Shown one piece after another: positions 33,962 to 38,318 of a stretch of DNA of 38,318 nucleotides (position 1 is its first letter; each line of letters begins with the position of its first letter). The notes beneath the pieces are model-generated. The model saw only the letters and a program-made list of their open reading frames with translations, was not told the origin of the DNA and ran no database searches. The DNA comes from Planctomycetota bacterium (GTDB lineage: Bacteria; Planctomycetota; UBA1135; GCA-002686595), in contig JACRIO010000139.1 in assembly GCA_016220035.1 (NCBI GenBank), positions 1 to 38,318 of the forward strand, written 5' to 3'. The position numbers and the translations under genes were made by a program.

Positions 33962-35476
33962 CTACCGGGGACTGCGGTTCTCCGGCGGCACGCGCAGCTC
34001 CACGCTCTTCGTGAACGCGGTCGACGTGTTGCGCAGGAGCACGAACGTGCCGTCGCCTTCGAGCACCACGTCCGCGGGCAGGTTCGCGAGCTCCGCCCTC
34101 GTCGTCGGGTAGCGGCCGTGTTCCAGCTCGAAGCCCTTCGCGTCGACGGCGAGGCGCGCGAGCACGAGCTCCGCGTCGCTCGCGTGCGCTGCGAGGAAGT
34201 GATCGAGGAGGTTGCCCGAGAGCATCGCGGGTAGCAGCCCCGCGGCGCGCACCCGCGCCTGGTAGCCGGCCATGGACTCGTGCTTGAAGCGCAGGATCTC
34301 GGCGGGCGACTGCCCGGCGAGCGTGACCATCTCCGCGATGCACGCGCGGTAGCCGCGCACTTCGTCCTCGAACATCAGCGCGAGGTAGAGCTCGTGCTGG
34401 AACGGGCCGGAGACGAAGCTGAAGCGCGCTTGTTCGTCGACGAACGCGGCGCCGAGCATGCCGAGGCCGTAGGCCTCCTCCATCGTCATGGCCGACGGGA
34501 GACCGGCGACGAGCCTCGGCTCCTTCGAGAGGTCGAGCGCGGCGAGGTGCGTCACGGGGGCGCCGCGCGCGGAGATCACGCGCGCCAACGCGACTCGCGC
34601 GGCGGCGCGGATCACCGAGGCCGTGAGGGTGGTGACGATCGAGGGTGTTTCGGCGACGTGGCGCGCCAGCGCGTAGGCGGCGGCGACGTCCGCGACCGCC
34701 GTCTCGAGGTCGCCGTCCGCGGCCTTCACGCGTGCCTCGAGGCCGAGCGCCGTCGCGAAGTGGAACAGCGCGATCGCCGGCGCGGCGGGTCGCATGAAGT
34801 CGTCGGAGGGCGCGCCGAACTGACAATGCGGGAGTCGGGCGGCTTTGCGCACGTCCGCGAGGATCGGCGCCCACTCGGCGAGGACCGCGCGCAGCTTCGG
34901 GTCGTGCGGGTCGAGCGGTTTCTCGGGCTCGTCCATGGCGTACCAGTCGTCGAGATCGAAACGGTCCTCGCGCTGGATCGTCTCGATGTGCGGCGCGTAG
35001 AGGCGCGCGGCATTGTTCGCGTCGTCGACGTTCGCGACGTCGACGCGGAACGCCTTGCGTCCGGCTTCGATCGAACAGGCGGAGGCGACGAGCCGCCCGC
35101 GGAGCTCCAGGTTCGAGAGCACCACGCTCTCGAACGCGAAGGCAGCGAGCGCGCCGAATGCGAGCGGCAGCGAGCGCGCGCGGATCGGCGCTTCCGAACG
35201 CACGATGCGCTTCCAGATCCAGGCCAGGGCGAGCGTGTGGAGCACGAACAGGAACACGGCGGGCAACCAGGGCACGCTCGTGGCTCCCAGGTCGAACCGG
35301 ATCCAGCTGGCCAGCACGCAGAACCACGCGCTCAGGAGTCCGAGCGGCAGGGCACCGAGCGCGAACCAGGCACCGCGACGGAGCTTGGTGCTCGATCCGC
35401 GAGCGCGCACGGCGCAAGCCGCGGCGACGAACACGACGAAGACGAGGTGCAGTCCGCTCGACAACCATGCGCCCAT
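33962..35476 (-). CDS. Multi-span membrane protein of unknown function, downstream of sigma/anti-sigma pair
   Basis: A 504-residue protein that I do not recognise. The N-terminal part has four probable membrane segments (about 4-24, 36-58, 70-88, 104-122). About 380 residues follow, mostly helical, and the last 70 (AVDAKGFELEHGRYPTTRAE) resemble the 'ALAAYRLEHGRYP' pattern seen in many planctomycete proteins. The ATG at 35474-35476 has a perfect GGAGG site, begins 2 bp after the anti-sigma stop, and is thus part of a three-gene unit with the ECF sigma factor. It may be a sensor, effector or target of that sigma factor. Another in-frame start further upstream would overlap the anti-sigma gene and is less likely. 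Confidence 0.65.
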   Translation of the reverse strand: MGAWLSSGLHLVFVVFVAAACAVRARGSSTKLRRGAWFALGALPLGLLSAWFCVLASWIRFDLGATSVPWLPAVFLFVLHTLALAWIWKRIVRSEAPIRARSLPLAFGALAAFAFESVVLSNLELRGRLVASACSIEAGRKAFRVDVANVDDANNAARLYAPHIETIQREDRFDLDDWYAMDEPEKPLDPHDPKLRAVLAEWAPILADVRKAARLPHCQFGAPSDDFMRPAAPAIALFHFATALGLEARVKAADGDLETAVADVAAAYALARHVAETPSIVTTLTASVIRAAARVALARVISARGAPVTHLAALDLSKEPRLVAGLPSAMTMEEAYGLGMLGAAFVDEQARFSFVSGPFQHELYLALMFEDEVRGYRACIAEMVTLAGQSPAEILRFKHESMAGYQARVRAAGLLPAMLSGNLLDHFLAAHASDAELVLARLAVDAKGFELEHGRYPTTRAELANLPADVVLEGDGTFVLLRNTSTAFTKSVELRVPPENRSPR

Positions 35477-35478
35477 GC

Positions 35479-35871
35479 TCAACCTCCGCCTCGTTCGTGC
35501 TTCCTGTCTCCACTCGCGCTCGCGTTCGAGCGCGTGTCCGTCCACGGGGCCGCGATCGGAATGCGCGCGGCGTTCAAGACCGCGGCCCAGCGCGCAGCTT
35601 CGACCGCGGGGACGCCGATACCGGCGAGCTCGCGCTCATCGATCACGACCGGTGAGCGCCCTCGATCCGCTTCGGAGCCGGGGAGCGCGCACCGCATCGC
35701 GAACGTGGCGAGCAGCACGGCCGCGCACGCCGCGAGCCATGTGAGTCGCTCGCGCAGACGAGCGCGCTCGAGGTCGAGCACGATGCGCTGGCGAAGCGCA
35801 CTCGACGGCATGATCCGCTCGCGTGCCGAGAGACGCGCCTCGAGCACCTCGAGTTCTTCGTCGCGCTTCAT
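35479..35871 (-). CDS. Putative anti-sigma factor with one membrane span
   Basis: A 130-residue protein with an acidic, helical N-terminal part (MKRDEELEVLEARLSARERI), one membrane segment at about 42-62 (LTWLAACAAVLLATFAM) and a short outer part. Its ATG overlaps the stop of an ECF sigma factor by 4 bp (ATGA), the standard arrangement for a sigma/anti-sigma pair. It lacks the HxxxCxxC zinc anti-sigma motif. The role is inferred from position and topology, not from a recognised domain. Confidence 0.6.
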   Translation of the reverse strand: MKRDEELEVLEARLSARERIMPSSALRQRIVLDLERARLRERLTWLAACAAVLLATFAMRCALPGSEADRGRSPVVIDERELAGIGVPAVEAARWAAVLNAARIPIAAPWTDTRSNASASGDRKHERGGG

Positions 35872-36371
35872 CCTCCACCTCCGCGCAGCGCGCGCAGCTT
35901 CTCGAGCGCGTACCGATACCGGCTCGCCGCCGTGTTCGCGGGGATCGCGAGCACGGCGCCGATCTGTTCGAACGTGAGCTCGCCGTCGAGCTTCAACGCG
36001 AGCACCTCGCGCTGTTCCGCCGGGAGCGACGCGAGCGCGTGCTCGAGCTCCGGATCGCCTTCGGGCTCGCGCGGCGTCGCGGGCTCGCGCTCCATCGGCT
36101 CGTCGCGCCGCCGCGCGCGGACGCGGAGCGCCGAGTGACGCACGGCGCGCACGAGGTACGCGCGTTCGTCGCGCGCGCTCGCGAGCGCGCCGCGGGATCG
36201 GTAGAGCTCGAGAAAGGTCTGGTGCACGGCGTCCTCGGCATCGGCGGTCCTTCCCGTGATCGCCCGCGCCACCGCGAGCATCCGCGCCGCGTGGCGGTCG
36301 TAGAGCTCGGCGAAGGCCTCGGCGCGGCCCTCGGCGAGGGCCCGCCGGTCGGGCAGCGGATCGTCCGTCAT
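35868..36371 (-). CDS. ECF-type RNA polymerase sigma factor
   Basis: A 167-residue alternative sigma factor. Region 2 lies at about 13-85 (EGRAEAFAELYDRHAARMLA onward, with DAVHQTFLELYRS near 45-57). Region 4 is at about 108-165 (ALASLPAEQREVLALKLDGE followed by LTFEQIGAVLAIP, a helix-turn-helix). No region 1 or 3, as expected for the ECF group. The ATG at 36369-36371 is chosen because upstream open sequence has no sigma similarity; no strong ribosome site is seen. It likely directs RNA polymerase to a small regulon, perhaps including its own operon, and is held by the membrane protein encoded next. Confidence 0.9.
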   Translation of the reverse strand: MTDDPLPDRRALAEGRAEAFAELYDRHAARMLAVARAITGRTADAEDAVHQTFLELYRSRGALASARDERAYLVRAVRHSALRVRARRRDEPMEREPATPREPEGDPELEHALASLPAEQREVLALKLDGELTFEQIGAVLAIPANTAASRYRYALEKLRALRGGGG

Positions 36372-36540
36372 CGGGGGAGCGCAGGGTGGAGTGGGCGCGG
36401 GTCGCGGTTCGTCTGTCGATGTGGTTTTTCTTCGGGAGCGGGCGGCCTGGAGCGCGTTTCCCTCGGGAGACGGCCCACGTCCGCGCGAGTGTCCGCGATG
36501 GAGCTTGCTCCCCGGCGTGCGCCTGGGGATCCTGCTCGCC

Positions 36541-38196
36541 ATGCGCACTTTGCCGTACACCGCTCGATTTCGCCCCTTCGCGTTGCTCGCAGTTTCCGCG
36601 AGCCTCGCGCTCCTCCCGCGCGCCGACGGCGCAGGACCTGCGCCCTCAGCGCAGACGCCCGACTCGAAGCCCGCCGACGCAGCGCCCGCGAAACCGGCCG
36701 ACGACGAACCGCGCGGACTGCGCGTGAACGATCCCGCCGCGACGCCGGGCTACACGCTGCTCGCGCCGCTCAACTCGAAGACGCTCTACCTCGTCGACGC
36801 GAAGGGCGAGGTCGCGCACACGTGGGTCACGCAGTTCGCGCCCGGCGGCGTCACGCGCCTCCTCCCGAACGGCCACGTGCTGCGCGCGGCGCAACTGCCC
36901 GATCCCAAGCGCTTCCACGGCGGCGGCATCGCGGGCCGCATCGAGGAGCTCGACTGGGACGGCAACGTCGTGTGGTCGTACGAGCTCGCGACCGACGAAC
37001 GCATCCTCCACCACGACTTCGACGTGCTGCCGAACGGCCACCTCGTGTGCATCGCGTGGGAGTACCACTCGCCCGACGAGCTCCGCGCGCACGGTCGCGC
37101 GCCGAAGTTCGTGCACGAGGAGGGGCTCTGGACCGACGTCCTGATCGAGGTCGCGCCCAAGCGCCCGAGCGGCGGCGACATCGTGTGGACGTGGCGCAGT
37201 TGGGACCACCTCGTTCAGGACCTCGATCCGAAGGCGCCGGACCATGGACAGCTCGCGGACCACGTCGGCCGCATCGACCTGAACGCCGACCACCGGTACA
37301 TGCCGCCGAAGGAGAGCGACGAGGACCGGGAGAAGCGCGAGGAGCGCGAGCGTCAGATGCGCGGCCTCGGTTACGTCGGCGGCGACGATCCGGACGAGGC
37401 CGACGACGCGAAGCACGCGCACGGCGGCAAGGATGCGCCCAAGGATGCGCCGGTGAAGGACACGAAGGACGACGGCAAGAACGGAACTCCGCCCAAGCCG
37501 AAGCCCAAGGACGAGATCGCCGCCGACTGGCTGCACACGAACGCGGTGCACTACCTGCCGGCGCAGGACCTGCTCGTCGTGAGCACGCCGCACCTGTGCG
37601 AAATCTGGGTCATCGACCACTCGACGACGACCGCCGAGGCCGCGACCGAGAGCGGTGGACGCTGGAAGCACGGCGGTGCCTTGCTCTACCGCTACGGCCA
37701 CGCGCGCAACTACGGCCGCGGCGACGCGACCTCGCGCAAGCTCTTCTACCAGCACAACCCGACTTGGCTCCCCGCGACGAACGCGAACGAGCTGCGCGTG
37801 CTCGTCTACAACAACGGATCGAAGCGGCCGGGCAAGGAGCATTCGAGCGTCGACGAGCTCGTGCTCCCCTTCGACCCGAAGCAAGGCTTCACGCGCGCCG
37901 CCGACGCCGCGTTCGGCCCGGCGGAGCCCGCGTGGGCGTACAAGGACGTGGAGCACTTCTACTCCGGCTTCATCTCCGGCGCGCAACGCCTCGCGAACGG
38001 CAACACGCTCGTGTGCGAGGGCGCGAAGGGCCGCGTGTTCGAGATCACGCGCGACGGGAAGATCGTGTGGGACTACTGGAGCCCGCTCGGCGGCGACATC
38101 GAGCCCGCGAAGCACGGCGGCAAGGCGCCGCCGAAGGCGCTGTTCCGCGCCGAACGCATCGCGCCGGATCATCCGGGGCTTGCGGGACGTTTCTGA
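36541..38196 (+). CDS. Secreted arylsulfotransferase-like (ASST) beta-propeller protein
   Basis: A 551-residue exported protein (signal sequence about 1-30). It has the ASST-type beta-propeller opening PGYTLLAPLNSKTLYLVDAK, then HTWVTQFAPGGVTRLLPNGH (93-112), LHHDFDVLPNGH, then DWLHTNAVHYLPAQDLLVVS (329-348) and QHNPTW (404-409). These fit the His-containing segments of PF05935-type proteins, which transfer sulfate between phenols. The strand where bacterial ASST has a catalytic Arg (SSRHQ) reads VSTPHL here, so activity may differ. A highly charged, low-complexity insert of about 68 residues (257-325) interrupts the propeller. The ATG at 36541 is chosen for the signal sequence. It is divergent from the ECF operon. 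The precise substrate is unknown. Confidence 0.75.
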   Translation: MRTLPYTARFRPFALLAVSASLALLPRADGAGPAPSAQTPDSKPADAAPAKPADDEPRGLRVNDPAATPGYTLLAPLNSKTLYLVDAKGEVAHTWVTQFAPGGVTRLLPNGHVLRAAQLPDPKRFHGGGIAGRIEELDWDGNVVWSYELATDERILHHDFDVLPNGHLVCIAWEYHSPDELRAHGRAPKFVHEEGLWTDVLIEVAPKRPSGGDIVWTWRSWDHLVQDLDPKAPDHGQLADHVGRIDLNADHRYMPPKESDEDREKREERERQMRGLGYVGGDDPDEADDAKHAHGGKDAPKDAPVKDTKDDGKNGTPPKPKPKDEIAADWLHTNAVHYLPAQDLLVVSTPHLCEIWVIDHSTTTAEAATESGGRWKHGGALLYRYGHARNYGRGDATSRKLFYQHNPTWLPATNANELRVLVYNNGSKRPGKEHSSVDELVLPFDPKQGFTRAADAAFGPAEPAWAYKDVEHFYSGFISGAQRLANGNTLVCEGAKGRVFEITRDGKIVWDYWSPLGGDIEPAKHGGKAPPKALFRAERIAPDHPGLAGRF

Positions 38197-38293
38197 GAGA
38201 GCCCACTCCAGCAGGACGGACCCTGCGACTCCCGGAGCACTCGACCCGCGGGCGGTGAATACCGAGCCAGAGCAATTTTTCACCCGATAGGAC

Positions 38294-38318
38294 GGCCGCG
38301 CAGCTCCGCTGCGCGGCC
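38294..38318 (+). terminator. Hairpin at the window end, likely terminator of the ASST-like gene
   Basis: A perfect 11-bp stem GGCCGCGCAGC/GCTGCGCGGCC with a 3-nt loop begins 97 nt past the stop codon of the ASST-like gene. The window ends exactly at the stem, so a T-tract cannot be seen. No T-tract follows on the minus strand. Confidence 0.5.

Overview
This is a GC-rich, gene-dense window of about 38.3 kb. It is dominated by a flagellar gene cluster. The gene content and style point to a member of the Planctomycetota: very short flagellins, NtrC-type regulators, a large secreted clostripain-like protease, a GH95 fucosidase, an ECF sigma/anti-sigma pair and a non-mevalonate isoprenoid gene. 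That assignment is an inference from gene content. Another high-GC Gram-negative such as a myxobacterium is not excluded.

Left end (1-4.1 kb, minus strand): the start of fliD, which runs off the window, two tandem flagellin paralogues with no large central domain, and a small VOC-fold protein. A sigma-28-like promoter candidate precedes fliD, and a clean hairpin terminator follows the first flagellin.

4.2-8.3 kb (plus): an NtrC-type sigma-54 activator without an adjacent kinase, followed 36 bp later by a secreted C11 (clostripain) peptidase.

8.6-24.8 kb (plus): one long, tightly packed and largely translationally coupled run. It opens with a histidine-kinase-like protein lacking the phosphoacceptor His, and a receiver-like/RsbW-like ATPase protein lacking the phosphoacceptor Asp. 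Three unrecognised envelope proteins follow: one with a single membrane span, one secreted with an STN-like domain and helical repeats, and one secreted with a TPR-like region. Next come a soluble PAS histidine kinase and an intact NtrC-type regulator (an FlgS/FlgR- or FleS/FleR-like pair), then flgB-flgC-fliE-fliF-fliG-fliH-fliI-fliJ, a MotE-like protein, a divergent fliM and fliN. The layout suggests that sensing, regulation and assembly of the basal body, C ring and export ATPase are encoded together.

24.8-38.3 kb: mixed metabolic and regulatory genes. They are a DAO-family FAD oxidoreductase, a TMEM175-like membrane protein, ispG, a DUF4143 AAA ATPase with a 22-bp perfect palindrome over its promoter and start codon, a GH95 alpha-L-fucosidase, hemE fused to a C-terminal KOW (NusG-CTD-like) domain, a membrane protein in a three-gene unit with an ECF sigma factor and its putative anti-sigma factor, and an arylsulfotransferase-like beta-propeller.

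The most unusual items are the HemE-KOW fusion, the phospho-site-less kinase/receiver pair heading the flagellar run, the palindrome-controlled and apparently leaderless ATPase gene, and an orphan minus-strand terminator next to a foldable intergenic stretch between two plus-strand genes, which could mark an unannotated RNA. I found no tRNA, rRNA, CRISPR array or insertion sequence.
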